The notes beneath the pieces were generated by a model that saw only the letters and a list, made by a program, of their open reading frames with translations, was not told the DNA's origin and ran no database searches. From Hymenobacter sp. BT188 (GTDB lineage: Bacteria > Bacteroidota > Bacteroidia > Cytophagales > Hymenobacteraceae): a stretch of 64,000 nucleotides of DNA. The position numbers were made by a program, and so were the translations under genes. The DNA is taken from assembly GCF_014333585.1 (NCBI RefSeq), contig NZ_JACSCW010000002.1:372001-436000 (forward strand), given 5' to 3'. Below are positions 54,310 to 63,522 of this stretch, one piece after another; position 1 is the stretch's first letter; each line of letters begins with the position of its first letter.

Positions 54310-55533
54310 ATGCCGATTTCTACCTCGGCGGGAACGCCTACGCGCGCTTCAGCCTCCGTACCAACCCAAATTCCCGCTTCTTCCCAAACCACTACCATTA
54401 CTTCTTCCTCTTACACTTTACCAGATCTGGTTTGCTTTGCGCACCTGCATTGGGATTTTGTATGGCAGCGTCCTCAGCACTTGCTGTCGCGTTTTGCGCA
54501 GTATGGGCGGGTTTTCTATGTAGAAGAGCCATTTGTGCACGGCGATGATGCGTCGCTTGAAGCGCACTTCGAAATAAAAGAGCGTCAGAATGGAGTGAAA
54601 GTGCTGGTGGCTCATCTGCCAGCCGGCCTTAGTGAGGCTGCTACTGATCAGGCGCAGGCGAAGCTGCTGACGCAGTATTTTGCTGAAAATAGCATCAATC
54701 AGTTTGTATCGTGGTACTATACCCCTATGGCACTGAGCAAATCACGCCATTTGCAGGCCGCACTCACCGTGTACGACTGCATGGACGAGTTGGCAAATTT
54801 CAAATTTGCCCCCCCGCGGTTACGTGAGTTGGAGCATGAGCTTTTTGAGCGCGCCAACCTAGTATTCACGGGCGGTCAGAGCCTGTACGAGGCCAAAAGC
54901 TTGCAGCACGCCGATGCGCACGCTTTCCCGAGCAGCATTGATAAAGCCCATTTTGGCCAAGCCCGTGAAGCCGGCGTTGACCCTGCCGATCAGGCTACTA
55001 TTGCACATCCTCGTGTCGGGTTCTTTGGCGTAGTCGATGAGCGTCTGGATATTGAGTTGCTAGGCCAACTAGCCAAAGCTCATCCAGAATGGCAGTTTGT
55101 CATTATCGGGCCTGTGGTGAAGATTGAGCAGGCCGCGCTGCCGCGAACTTCCAACATTCATTATCTGGGGGGCAAAGATTATAAGGAACTACCTATGTAT
55201 TTGCGGGGTTGGGATGTAGCTACGTTGCTTTTTGCTGATAACGAGAGCACTAAGTTTATTTCGCCCACCAAAACGCCCGAGTACCTAGCAGCGGGCAAGC
55301 CGGTAGTTAGCACGCCTATTCGAGATGTAGTGCGGCCTTACGGAGAGTTGAACCTTGTGCAGATTGCGGCGGCCGCCGACGAATTCGGACAAGCTATTGG
55401 GCGAGCACTGAAGCAAAAAGACGATGCCGAGTGGCTCGCGCGCACGGATGATTATTTGGCCACTATTTCCTGGGACCGTACCTGGCAGGATATGGTAAAC
55501 CTGATGCAGCAGCGCCTCGCCAACAAGAAATAA
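54310..55533 (+). CDS. glycosyltransferase, probably envelope glycan synthesis
   Basis: The protein has the GT-B fold pattern of family 1/4 glycosyltransferases: an N-terminal LVCFAHLHWDFVWQRPQHLL (typical of this subgroup), ARVGFFGV-type HPRVGFFGVVDERLDIELL in the linker, and ESTKFISPTKTPEYLAAGKP in the C-terminal nucleotide-sugar domain. Length 407 from ATG 54310; a TTG two codons earlier is possible. The first 35 residues are Ser/Thr/Pro-rich. It lies 94 bases before glf, suggesting galactofuranose transfer, which is inference from context. Confidence 0.87.
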   Translation: MPISTSAGTPTRASASVPTQIPASSQTTTITSSSYTLPDLVCFAHLHWDFVWQRPQHLLSRFAQYGRVFYVEEPFVHGDDASLEAHFEIKERQNGVKVLVAHLPAGLSEAATDQAQAKLLTQYFAENSINQFVSWYYTPMALSKSRHLQAALTVYDCMDELANFKFAPPRLRELEHELFERANLVFTGGQSLYEAKSLQHADAHAFPSSIDKAHFGQAREAGVDPADQATIAHPRVGFFGVVDERLDIELLGQLAKAHPEWQFVIIGPVVKIEQAALPRTSNIHYLGGKDYKELPMYLRGWDVATLLFADNESTKFISPTKTPEYLAAGKPVVSTPIRDVVRPYGELNLVQIAAAADEFGQAIGRALKQKDDAEWLARTDDYLATISWDRTWQDMVNLMQQRLANKK

Positions 55534-55627
55534 TAGGACAAAACCGAATAGACGGTGGTCCTCGTAACTGTTCAATCTTTAAGTAGCCTTACCGCCCCTT
55601 ATTCCTCACCAAAACACAAACTTAGCT

Positions 55628-56809
55628 ATGTTCGATTATCTGATCGTTGGGGCCGGCTTCGCTGGCAGCGTACTAGCCGAACGGCTCGCTACCCGCTCTA
55701 ACAAAAAAGTTTTGATTATTGATAAGCGCAACCACATTGCTGGTAACGCCTATGATCATTACAACGAAGATGGTGTGCTGGTGCACAAATATGGCCCTCA
55801 CATTTTCCACACTAACTCAAAAGACGTATTCGAATACCTTTCCAATTTTACTGATTGGCGCCCTTACGAGCACCGCGTACTGGCCTCCGTCGATGGTCAA
55901 ATGGTGCCGATGCCGATTAATCTGGACACCATTAATAAGCTTTATGGGCTTAGCCTGAATAGCTTTGAGGTGGAGCAGTTTCTGGAGTCGTTGGCCGAAA
56001 CCATTCCGGTTATCAAAACGTCGGAAGACGTGGTAGTAAGCAAGGTTGGCCGCGAGCTGTACGAGAAGTTCTTTAAGAACTACACGCGCAAGCAGTGGGG
56101 CATGGACCCGTCGGAACTGGATAAGTCAGTGACCTCGCGCGTGCCTACCCGCACCAACCGCGACGACCGCTACTTCACCGATACGTACCAGGCTATGCCG
56201 CTACACGGCTATACCCGTATGTTTGATAAGATGCTCGATCATCCGAACATCAAGGTGATGCTCAACACAGATTATCACGAAATCATCGACTTTGTGCCCT
56301 TCAAGGAAATTATCTTTACGGGACCGGTTGATGAGTATTTCGACTTCAAGTTTGGTAAACTGCCTTATCGCTCGCTGGAGTTCAAGCACGAAACACTGAA
56401 CGTAGAGAAGTTCCTGGCTGCGCCGGTAGTTAATTATCCTAACGAGCACCTGTACACGCGCATTACCGAGTTCAAGGCTCTCACTGGTCAGCAGCACCCC
56501 AAGACCAGCGTAGTATATGAGTATCCTAAAGCTGAAGGAGACCCTTACTACCCAATTCCGCGCCTCGAAAATGCTGAGTTATATAATAAGTACAAGAAGT
56601 TAGCTGACGAAACGCCCAATGTTCACTTTGTAGGTCGCTTGGCTACCTATAAGTACTACAACATGGACCAAGTAGTGGCACAAGCGCTCACCTTGTATAA
56701 GAAGCTAACCGAGAAAACGGAAGAAGCTCAGCAAGCCAAAAAACCAGCTATTTCCGGCTCGACTTCATTAGTAGAAAAGCTGGTTTCCCGCGCTCCGGCT
56801 AAGGAATAA
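55628..56809 (+). CDS. glf: UDP-galactopyranose mutase
   Basis: Glf interconverts UDP-galactopyranose and UDP-galactofuranose with FAD. The dinucleotide motif VGAGFAGSVLAERLA is at residues 7-21, the substrate region YGPHIFHTNSKDVFEYLSNF is intact, and the C-terminal FVGRLATYKYYNMDQVVAQAL closes the flavin site. The 393 residues include a small Ala/Ser-rich tail. With the upstream glycosyltransferase it points to a galactofuranose-containing surface glycan. Confidence 0.97.
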   Translation: MFDYLIVGAGFAGSVLAERLATRSNKKVLIIDKRNHIAGNAYDHYNEDGVLVHKYGPHIFHTNSKDVFEYLSNFTDWRPYEHRVLASVDGQMVPMPINLDTINKLYGLSLNSFEVEQFLESLAETIPVIKTSEDVVVSKVGRELYEKFFKNYTRKQWGMDPSELDKSVTSRVPTRTNRDDRYFTDTYQAMPLHGYTRMFDKMLDHPNIKVMLNTDYHEIIDFVPFKEIIFTGPVDEYFDFKFGKLPYRSLEFKHETLNVEKFLAAPVVNYPNEHLYTRITEFKALTGQQHPKTSVVYEYPKAEGDPYYPIPRLENAELYNKYKKLADETPNVHFVGRLATYKYYNMDQVVAQALTLYKKLTEKTEEAQQAKKPAISGSTSLVEKLVSRAPAKE

Positions 56810-56838
56810 CGTTTTAACTACAAACGGATGTCAGACGT

Positions 56839-56930
56839 CTGTCACCCTGTGTAGGGAATGAGTCAACTTTAAGTCAAAAAAGCTCCCCAGCTCCTGACCA
56901 TAAAGCTCCTCGTTCCGCGCAGGGTGACAG
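56839..56930. repeat. inverted repeat in the glf / pseudogene spacer
   Basis: CTGTCACCCTG (56839-56849) and CAGGGTGACAG (56920-56930) are perfect 11-base arms enclosing about 70 bases; part of GGGAATGAG can also pair with CTCGTTCC. A ten-base palindrome CAGACGTCTG overlaps the left end. It resembles dispersed intergenic elements seen in many Hymenobacter genomes, but I see one copy only. Confidence 0.45.
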
Positions 56931-56999
56931 AACTGTTTTCGAATGGTGCCAACTCAACAGTTTTGATGCAGGTGCAGGCAGCCCTAAACTGATAGAAGG

Positions 57000-58405
57000 A
57001 TGGAAAAAGTAGACATGTGGGGAGGCGTTGAGTGCACCATACGACGAATTGGCGATGGGTATTCCGACTAGCTCGTGAGCAGTGGCAACCGCACCTGAAT
57101 GGAGGACTTAGACCAATTCGCTGAGTTAGGAATTAGTAAGCTGAGCTACCCCATACTCTGGGAGCAGGTAGCGCCGGAAAGCCTAGATAATCCAGACTGG
57201 ACATGGACCGATGAGCGCATAGCCCGCCTGCGCGAACTGGGAATCGACCCCATTGTTACCTTATTACATTACGGCAGCGGCCCGCGCTACACGGCCCTGC
57301 ACAAGGATAGCTTTGCGCCCCACTTGGCGCGCTTTGCCCGTATAGTAGCCGTGCGCTATCCGTGGATAAGTGGATAAAGCACTATACGCCCGTAAACGAG
57401 CCTCTGACCACTGCCCGCTTCAGGGGCCTGTACGGCATCTGGTATCCGCACGCTTTCGATGATCATACGTTCGTCCGGATTCAGCTGAATTATATAAGGG
57501 GCGTGAGGGATGCGATGAAGACTATTCGGGAAGTGAATCCGGAGGCCCAACTCATACAGACCGAGGATCTGGGCAAGACGCATTGCACTCCAGGCTTGGC
57601 CTGACAAACCGAATTCGAAAATATCCGGCGCTGGCTCACCTGCGATTTGCTCTGCGGGTACGTTGATCGGCACCATTCCTTTTGGTGCTACTTGCCTAAG
57701 AATGGTGCATCGGAGACCGAATTGCTGGAGCTTGCCAAAGACCCTTTTCCACCTGATATATTTAGTATCAACTACTACATCACTGCCGCCTGCGCCTACC
57801 GCGAAATTCCTTTTCTAACATTTTCTTCTGACCTCGTATTCGACGATAATAAGTCGTCCCCTTATGTAGAAACGGATACTCCTTGCCCCCTAAACGTGTA
57901 TGGCAATAGCAAGCGCCCCGCCGAGCGTGATATGCTGGCTGGCTTGCCAAATGCGTTGGTAGTGCGTACAAGTGCCTTTTTTAGCCCCTAAGATGAGTAC
58001 AACTTCGTATACTTTGCCTTGCGGACGGGGCATCACAAGCAAGCATTCGAGGCTGCCGACGATGTTTTGATTTCGCCTACCTATGTTCCGGATTTGATAA
58101 ATAAGTCGCTCAACCTGCTCATTGACGAGGAGAAAGGCGTGTGGCACTTAGCTAATCAGGGTACCTATACCTTGGCCGATTTGGCGCGTTTGGCCGCCGA
58201 TATGGCTAATCTGGATACCTCCTTCGTGGTACCGCGCTCTATGCAGGCATTTGGCTTGGCTGCGGCTCACCCGATGTATAGCGTTCTGAGCAGCGAGCAC
58301 GGCAATATGATACCCTCAGTGGAGGAGCGGCTGGGGCGGTGCGTATCCGAAATGATGGATAATATCAGCAACTCTTCCGAAGAGCATATTGCCGTAGCGT
58401 CTTAA
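57000..58405 (+). pseudogene. decayed fusion gene: GH1-like glycosidase domain plus RmlD-like reductase domain
   Basis: Fragments in order match a family 1 glycosidase-like domain (DMWGGVECTIRRIGDGYSD, LRELGIDPIVTLLHYGSGPR, YTPVNEPLTTARF, QTEDLGKTH, CDLLCGYVDRHH) and then the C-terminal half of an RmlD-type reductase (FLTFSSDLVFDD, PLNVYGNSKRPAERDML, ISPTYVPDLINKSLNLLID). Lesions visible: in-frame TAG 57069, TGA 57096, a frameshift from an eight-base tandem duplication at 57362-57377, TGA 57602, TAA 57989, and apparent loss of the middle, since GH1-like text runs directly into RmlD text near 57795. It follows glf and may once have served the same glycan pathway. Not functional as a full protein. 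Confidence 0.8.
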
Positions 58406-58463
58406 AGTAGCTTGGAGTCGCAACGGCTACACACCGTCATTTCTGTTCTGATTAGTCAAAAAA

Positions 58464-58552
58464 GCCCCCCAGAGCCTGACAACTTTTCTGTCCCGGAAAC
58501 CCCGCACACTCTTTGAGGTGACGGGGTTTCGCCGTTTTGGAGGCTGGGGGGC
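58464..58552 (+). promoter_or_regulatory. nested hairpins with inverted motif pair upstream of secA
   Basis: Outer arms GCCCCCCAG (58464-58472) and CTGGGGGGC (58544-58552) are perfect complements 71 bases apart. An inner stem GAAACCCCG (58496-58504) and CGGGGTTTC (58522-58530) is also perfect. The structure could end transcription from upstream; the A-run before the left arm allows a terminator on the minus strand. Confidence 0.5.
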
Positions 58553-58582
58553 ATTTTGGCCGGTACTTTCCCAAAAACGCCG

Positions 58583-58590
58583 TAAATTTG
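58583..58590 (+). promoter_or_regulatory. secA promoter -7 element
   Basis: TAAATTTG fits TAnnTTTG and lies 37 bases before the secA ATG. The nearest TTTG (58555-58558) is 24 bases away, longer than usual, so the -33 box is uncertain. Confidence 0.5.
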
Positions 58591-58627
58591 GAGTGCGCCT
58601 TGGCGTTTTAAGCTAAATAATATCCGC

Positions 58628-61600
58628 ATGTTTGATTTTCTAGGGAAAACCGTCGCCAAGATTTTCGGCTCCAAATCGGAGCGGGACTTGAAGGAGATTA
58701 TCCCATACGTGGCGCTTATCAACGCCGAATATGCCAAACTGGCATCGCTCTCCGACGACCAGCTGCGCGAGCAGACCCAGGAAGTCCGTGCGCGTATCGA
58801 TGCTCACCTCAAGGCTACCGACGACCAGATAGCCAGCCTGCATCAGCGCATCACTGACCAGCCGAACCTGGATATCACGCAGAAAGAGCAGCTCTTCGAC
58901 CAGATCGACGCGCTCGAAAAGCAGCGTAATAAGGAGCTGGAAGTAGTGCTGCTGCAAGTGCTGCCTGCGTCTTTTGCTATTGTAAAAGAAACGGCGCGCC
59001 GCTATAAAGAAAACGGTCAGCTCACCGTTACTGCCACCGACTACGACCGCGAATACGCGACCCGCAAGCAGAACGTCACCATTCAGGGCGACCAGGCCGT
59101 GTGGGCAAACAAGTGGATTGCCGGCGGCGCCGAAATCACCTGGGACATGGTGCACTACGATGTGCAGCTGATTGGCGGTGTGGTGCTGCACCAAGGTAAG
59201 ATTGCCGAAATGGCAACGGGTGAAGGTAAAACGCTGGTTTCGACTTTGCCTGCCTTCCTCAATGCGCTGGCTAAGCGCGGCGTACACCTTGTAACGGTGA
59301 ACGACTACCTCGCCAAGCGTGACTCGGAGTGGAATGCGCCGCTGTTCGAGTTTCACGGCATCACCGTAGACTGCATCGACAAGCACCAGCCGAACACGGA
59401 TGCGCGCCGCCGCGCCTACGCTGCCGACATTACCTACGGCACCAACAACGAGTTTGGCTTCGACTACCTGCGTGACAACATGGCGCGCGAAACCGAAGAG
59501 CTAGTGCAGCGCAAGCACCACTACGCTATGGTCGACGAAGTTGACTCTGTACTGATTGACGATGCCCGGACGCCGCTGATTATCTCCGGCCCGGTTCCAC
59601 GTGGTGATGTACACGAATTTTATCAGCTGAAGCCCCGCATTCAAATGCTGGTGGACGCTCAGAAAAAGATAGTGCAGGACTATTTGGTGCAGGCTCGTAA
59701 GCTCATTAAGGAAGGTAAAGACGGTGCAGAAGCTGGTGGGAAGGATGGCGAAGGTGGGTTGATGCTGTTCCGTGCTTACCGTGGCCTGCCCAAGAGCAAG
59801 CCACTGATCAAGTTCTTGTCGGAGACCGGTATGCGTGCCATTCTCCAAAAGACGGAGAACTTCTACCTAGCCGACAACTCGCGGCAGATGCCAAAGGCCG
59901 ATGAGCCGTTGTACTTCACGATCGACGAGAAAAATAACCAGATTGAGCTGACTGAAAAGGGCATCGACCTGATTACGGCTCAAGGTGAAGATCCGCAGCT
60001 ATTCATCATGCCCGACATCGGGATGGAAATAGCCAAAATCGAGAATAGCAAAGCCATTGGCGACGAGGATAAGCTGCACCAGAAGGAAAAGCTGATGCAG
60101 GACTATCAAGAGAAGTCTGAGCGGGTACACACCGTAAACCAGCTGCTGAAGGCCTACACGCTGTTTGAGCGCGACGACCAATATATCCTAACCGAAGATG
60201 GCAAGGTGAAAATCGTGGATGAGCAGACCGGCCGCGTAATGGAAGGTCGTCGCTACTCCGATGGCTTGCACCAGGCTATTGAAGCGAAGGAGAACGTGCG
60301 CGTAGAAGATGCCACCCAGACCTACGCTACCGTTACCCTCCAGAACTACTTCCGCATGTACCATAAGCTGGCCGGTATGACTGGTACGGCCGAAACGGAA
60401 GCGGGCGAGTTCTGGCAGATCTACAAGCTCGACGTAGTCGTGATTCCGACCAACCGTCAGATCTCACGCAAAGACGAGCACGACAAGGTTTATAAGACGG
60501 TGCGTGAGAAGTACAATGCCGTAGCCGAGGAGATTCAAACATTGGTACAAGCTGGCCGCCCCGTGCTGGTGGGTACTACTTCGGTAGAAATTTCGGAACT
60601 GGTAAGCCGTATGCTGAAGCTGCGCGGTATTCAACACCAGGTGTTGAACGCTAAGCAAAACCAGCGCGAAGCAGAGATTGTGGCCGGTGCAGGCTTCCCC
60701 GGCACTGTGACCATTGCCACCAACATGGCTGGTCGTGGTACCGACATCAAGCTGAAAGAAACCTCTCGCGAGTCGGGTGGTCTGGCTATTATCGGTACGG
60801 AACGGCACGAAAGCCGCCGGGTTGACAGGCAGTTGCGCGGTCGTGCCGGTCGTCAGGGCGACCCAGGTTCTTCACAGTTCTTCGTGTCGTTGGAAGATAA
60901 CTTGATGCGTTTGTTCGGCTCGGACCGCATTGCTAAACTCATGGACCGTATGGGTCTGGAGGAAGGCGAAGTGATTCAGCACTCCATGATTACAAGCAGC
61001 ATTGAGCGAGCCCAGAAGAAAGTGGAGGAAAATAACTTCGGTACGCGGAAGCGCCTGTTGGAGTACGACGACGTAATGAACGCTCAGCGCGAAGTGGTGT
61101 ACAAGCGTCGCCGCAACGCCCTGTTTGGTGAGCGTCTAGAATTGGATATCTGGAACATGATTTACGATGTCTGCGACGACATCGTGAACGTGCACAAGAT
61201 CAGCAACGACTACGAGGACTTCAAGCTGGCCGTTATCCGGGTGTTCGGTTACGATACCCACCTTACGGCTCAGGATCTGACGGGCTCGCAGGCGCCTGCG
61301 TTGGCGCAGAAGCTGTACGATGAAGCTCTTGGCTATTATCAGAGCAAGAATGACCACATCGCGGCCAACACCTTGCCGCTGGTTAATGACCTGATCAACC
61401 AGAATGCGCCTTTCGAGAACATCGCCATTCCGTTCACTGATGGCCGCAAGCAGATTACGGTAGTTACCAACCTACGCCGCAACCAAGCCACCGGAGGCCA
61501 CGAAACAATTCGGGGCATGGAGAAAATCGTGGTGCTTTCAACCATTGATACGGCTTGGACTCAGCATCTGCGTCAGATGGACGATTTGAAGCAGGTAGTT

Positions 61601-62041
61601 CAGAACGCGGTGTACGAACAGAAAGACCCGCTGTTGGTGTACAAGTTTGAGTCGTTTGAGCTGTTCAAGCAGATGATTGGCAAAGTGAACGAGGAAACCG
61701 TATCCTTCCTTTTCCGCGCCGACATCCCGATGCAGCAGGAAAGCGGCCACACCCAAGAGCCGGAGTTCTTTGTAGAGGCCGATTTGCCCCCCGCACCGAA
61801 AGCTCCCAAGCTGAAGGCGCAGAAGGAAGTATCCTCAGTTTCACTCGGTGCCGGACCAGAAGATATGGGCCCCGAGCCGGCTCCGGTACTGGAAAAACAG
61901 CAGCCAGCGCGCGCTCACAAAGTGGCTAATCGCAACGATAAAGTAAGCGTGCAGTACATGGATGGCCGCATCGTGCGCGATGTGAAGTACAAAACCGTAG
62001 AGGATGATGTGCTGAATAACCGCTGCGTGTTGGTTGACTAA
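58628..62041 (+). CDS. secA: preprotein translocase ATPase SecA
   Basis: SecA pushes preproteins through SecYEG using ATP. Walker A is MATGEGKT (195-202) and Walker B VDEVDSVLIDD (from about 302). The second helicase lobe has TNMAGRGTDIKL and ERHESRRVDRQLRGRAGRQG. Length 1137, longer than the 901 of E. coli, with inserts in the first half typical of Bacteroidota. The C-terminus ends DVLNNRCVLVD without the zinc/SecB-binding CxCxS...CH motif. One motif copy (61785) encodes Leu-Pro-Pro. Confidence 0.98.
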   Translation: MFDFLGKTVAKIFGSKSERDLKEIIPYVALINAEYAKLASLSDDQLREQTQEVRARIDAHLKATDDQIASLHQRITDQPNLDITQKEQLFDQIDALEKQRNKELEVVLLQVLPASFAIVKETARRYKENGQLTVTATDYDREYATRKQNVTIQGDQAVWANKWIAGGAEITWDMVHYDVQLIGGVVLHQGKIAEMATGEGKTLVSTLPAFLNALAKRGVHLVTVNDYLAKRDSEWNAPLFEFHGITVDCIDKHQPNTDARRRAYAADITYGTNNEFGFDYLRDNMARETEELVQRKHHYAMVDEVDSVLIDDARTPLIISGPVPRGDVHEFYQLKPRIQMLVDAQKKIVQDYLVQARKLIKEGKDGAEAGGKDGEGGLMLFRAYRGLPKSKPLIKFLSETGMRAILQKTENFYLADNSRQMPKADEPLYFTIDEKNNQIELTEKGIDLITAQGEDPQLFIMPDIGMEIAKIENSKAIGDEDKLHQKEKLMQDYQEKSERVHTVNQLLKAYTLFERDDQYILTEDGKVKIVDEQTGRVMEGRRYSDGLHQAIEAKENVRVEDATQTYATVTLQNYFRMYHKLAGMTGTAETEAGEFWQIYKLDVVVIPTNRQISRKDEHDKVYKTVREKYNAVAEEIQTLVQAGRPVLVGTTSVEISELVSRMLKLRGIQHQVLNAKQNQREAEIVAGAGFPGTVTIATNMAGRGTDIKLKETSRESGGLAIIGTERHESRRVDRQLRGRAGRQGDPGSSQFFVSLEDNLMRLFGSDRIAKLMDRMGLEEGEVIQHSMITSSIERAQKKVEENNFGTRKRLLEYDDVMNAQREVVYKRRRNALFGERLELDIWNMIYDVCDDIVNVHKISNDYEDFKLAVIRVFGYDTHLTAQDLTGSQAPALAQKLYDEALGYYQSKNDHIAANTLPLVNDLINQNAPFENIAIPFTDGRKQITVVTNLRRNQATGGHETIRGMEKIVVLSTIDTAWTQHLRQMDDLKQVVQNAVYEQKDPLLVYKFESFELFKQMIGKVNEETVSFLFRADIPMQQESGHTQEPEFFVEADLPPAPKAPKLKAQKEVSSVSLGAGPEDMGPEPAPVLEKQQPARAHKVANRNDKVSVQYMDGRIVRDVKYKTVEDDVLNNRCVLVD

Positions 62042-62072
62042 CATCAGCCCTGAGTTCAGCAATTGAAGCGAG

Positions 62073-62113
62073 TGGCAGGTGGCTTTTTAGGAAGCTGTCT
62101 GCCATTTGTTATT
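62073..62113 (+). terminator. possible secA terminator
   Basis: TGGCAG (62073-62078) and CTGCCA (62099-62104) enclose a further pair GGCTTTTT/AGGAAGC, followed by TTTGTTATTT. A moderate intrinsic terminator. Confidence 0.5.
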
Positions 62114-62210
62114 TGGCAGTGTTTCTGTGTATGCTAGGCACCGGAAATACTGACCATTGGCGTGCTAAAGCAAACACTGGTGGCTGTGCAAATCCGATTT
62201 AGCGCTACCT

Positions 62211-62218
62211 TACCTTTG
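62211..62218 (+). promoter_or_regulatory. deoC promoter -7 element
   Basis: TACCTTTG matches TAnnTTTG exactly. The ATG of deoC is 20 bases further, so the leader would be about 14 bases. A -33 TTTG at the ideal spacing is not clear. Confidence 0.55.
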
Positions 62219-62238
62219 CCTTCTTGTTGATTCAGTTT

Positions 62239-62916
62239 ATGAGCCTTCCTGTTGCCCAACTTGCTGCTTCCATCGATCATACCTTATTGCGCCCCGATGC
62301 TACGCCAGATGAAATAGCCCAATTGTGCGCCGAAGCAGTGCAGTTTAAATTTGCTACGGTGTGTGTGCCGCCTTGCTACGTGCGTTTTGCCGCCGAGCAA
62401 CTGCGGGGGGCAATTCCGGTGTGTACCGTGGTTGGCTTTCCGCTGGGGTATCAAATCACCAAAGTCAAGTTTTTTGAAGCTCATCAAGCGCTCAACGATG
62501 GAGCGACAGAAATTGATATGGTTATCAATATCGGCGCCTTTAAGTCGGGAAGAGTAGAGGAAGTAGAAGACGAAATTGGCCAGTTGGTAGAGCTTTGTCA
62601 CTTCAAAAACGCAATTTTGAAGGTGATTATCGAAACGGCTCTACTTACGGAAGAAGAGATAATAACCGCTTGCCGGATCTGCGCGGCTGTGGGGGCCGAT
62701 TTTGTGAAAACATCGACCGGGTTTGCTGCCCGTGGGGCTTCTGTAGCCGATATTACCCTTATGCGTGACCATTTGCCCCCCAGAGTCCGCATAAAAGCTG
62801 CGGGGGGCATTCGGACCCGGGTAGCGGCGCTAGCTTTGCTGGCAGCTGGTGCCCACCGAATAGGGTCCTCCAATAGTTTGGTTCTGTTGAAAGAAGATGA
62901 AATTCCTGCTACGTAA
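62239..62916 (+). CDS. deoC: deoxyribose-phosphate aldolase
   Basis: DeoC cleaves deoxyribose 5-phosphate to glyceraldehyde 3-phosphate and acetaldehyde in deoxynucleoside breakdown. The Schiff-base lysine is K157 in VKTSTGF and the second active-site lysine K186 in RIKAAGGIR. Length 225 from ATG 62239; a TTG at 62224 is in frame but lies at the predicted transcript start. Three motif copies lie inside (62405, 62774, 62802), the last two as an inverted pair. The end overlaps the next gene by 20 bases. Confidence 0.96.
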   Translation: MSLPVAQLAASIDHTLLRPDATPDEIAQLCAEAVQFKFATVCVPPCYVRFAAEQLRGAIPVCTVVGFPLGYQITKVKFFEAHQALNDGATEIDMVINIGAFKSGRVEEVEDEIGQLVELCHFKNAILKVIIETALLTEEEIITACRICAAVGADFVKTSTGFAARGASVADITLMRDHLPPRVRIKAAGGIRTRVAALALLAAGAHRIGSSNSLVLLKEDEIPAT

Positions 62917-63424
62917 CGTGTTCTTATTTTCCGCCTTACTCTCGCTGGCGTCGTGTGCGGCCTCAGGAGTTGGTAAGGCCATTACCCCCGATACTACCCG
63001 GCGGTCGGTGCCGGCCGAAGATCTGAGCCGTTACCGGCCCGTATTCACATCGCCGGCAGCTACTGCCCAGCCCGTTGGTCCGAAGCCCGCCGTAATGCCG
63101 ACAAATCACGTGAACAGCCAGATTGACCAACGTCTTCGCGATCAAGCTGTCACCAACATGAACGTGAAGTATGCCCAAGGCTACCGCATTCTGGCTTACG
63201 TAGGCTTGGAGCGTGACCAGGCAATGGCAATCCGCCGCGCTGTTATTAGTCGCTACCCAGAGGAAACGGACTATATTACTTTTAAACAGCCGACCTATCG
63301 TCTGCTTATTGGTGATTACTTAACTCGTTTGGAAGCCGAGCAAGCTATGCTGCGCATCAAGCCCCTGGCGCCGAAAGCCCAACTACAGCCGACGCAAGTA
63401 GTGCTGAACAAAACCCGTTTTTAG
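62897..63424 (+). CDS. lipoprotein with SPOR domain
   Basis: The signal sequence ends in the lipobox LASC with C20 as the lipidated residue. The C-terminal 80 residues (QGYRILAYVGLERDQAMAIRRA... to YRLLIGDYLTRLEAEQAML in separate stretches) match the SPOR fold, which in other bacteria binds denuded peptidoglycan strands at septa. The middle is a Pro/Ala/Thr-rich linker. Length 175. The ATG lies inside the end of deoC in another frame, so the two are probably cotranscribed. Confidence 0.85.
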   Translation: MKFLLRNVFLFSALLSLASCAASGVGKAITPDTTRRSVPAEDLSRYRPVFTSPAATAQPVGPKPAVMPTNHVNSQIDQRLRDQAVTNMNVKYAQGYRILAYVGLERDQAMAIRRAVISRYPEETDYITFKQPTYRLLIGDYLTRLEAEQAMLRIKPLAPKAQLQPTQVVLNKTRF

Positions 63425-63522
63425 TCTGCCGGGGGCTACATACCAGATGGCCTGCTAAGCTCTAGCACGCATTCTCTGTATAAAGCCGAATTACCTGCTA
63501 CCAGAAACACTACGTCTTTACT

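Noticed and set aside
57099..58405. Four separate small hypothetical genes (57099-57377, 57362-57604, 57647-57991, 58019-58405)
   Set aside because: They are successive fragments of one decayed GH1-RmlD gene; stops and the eight-base duplication explain the breaks.
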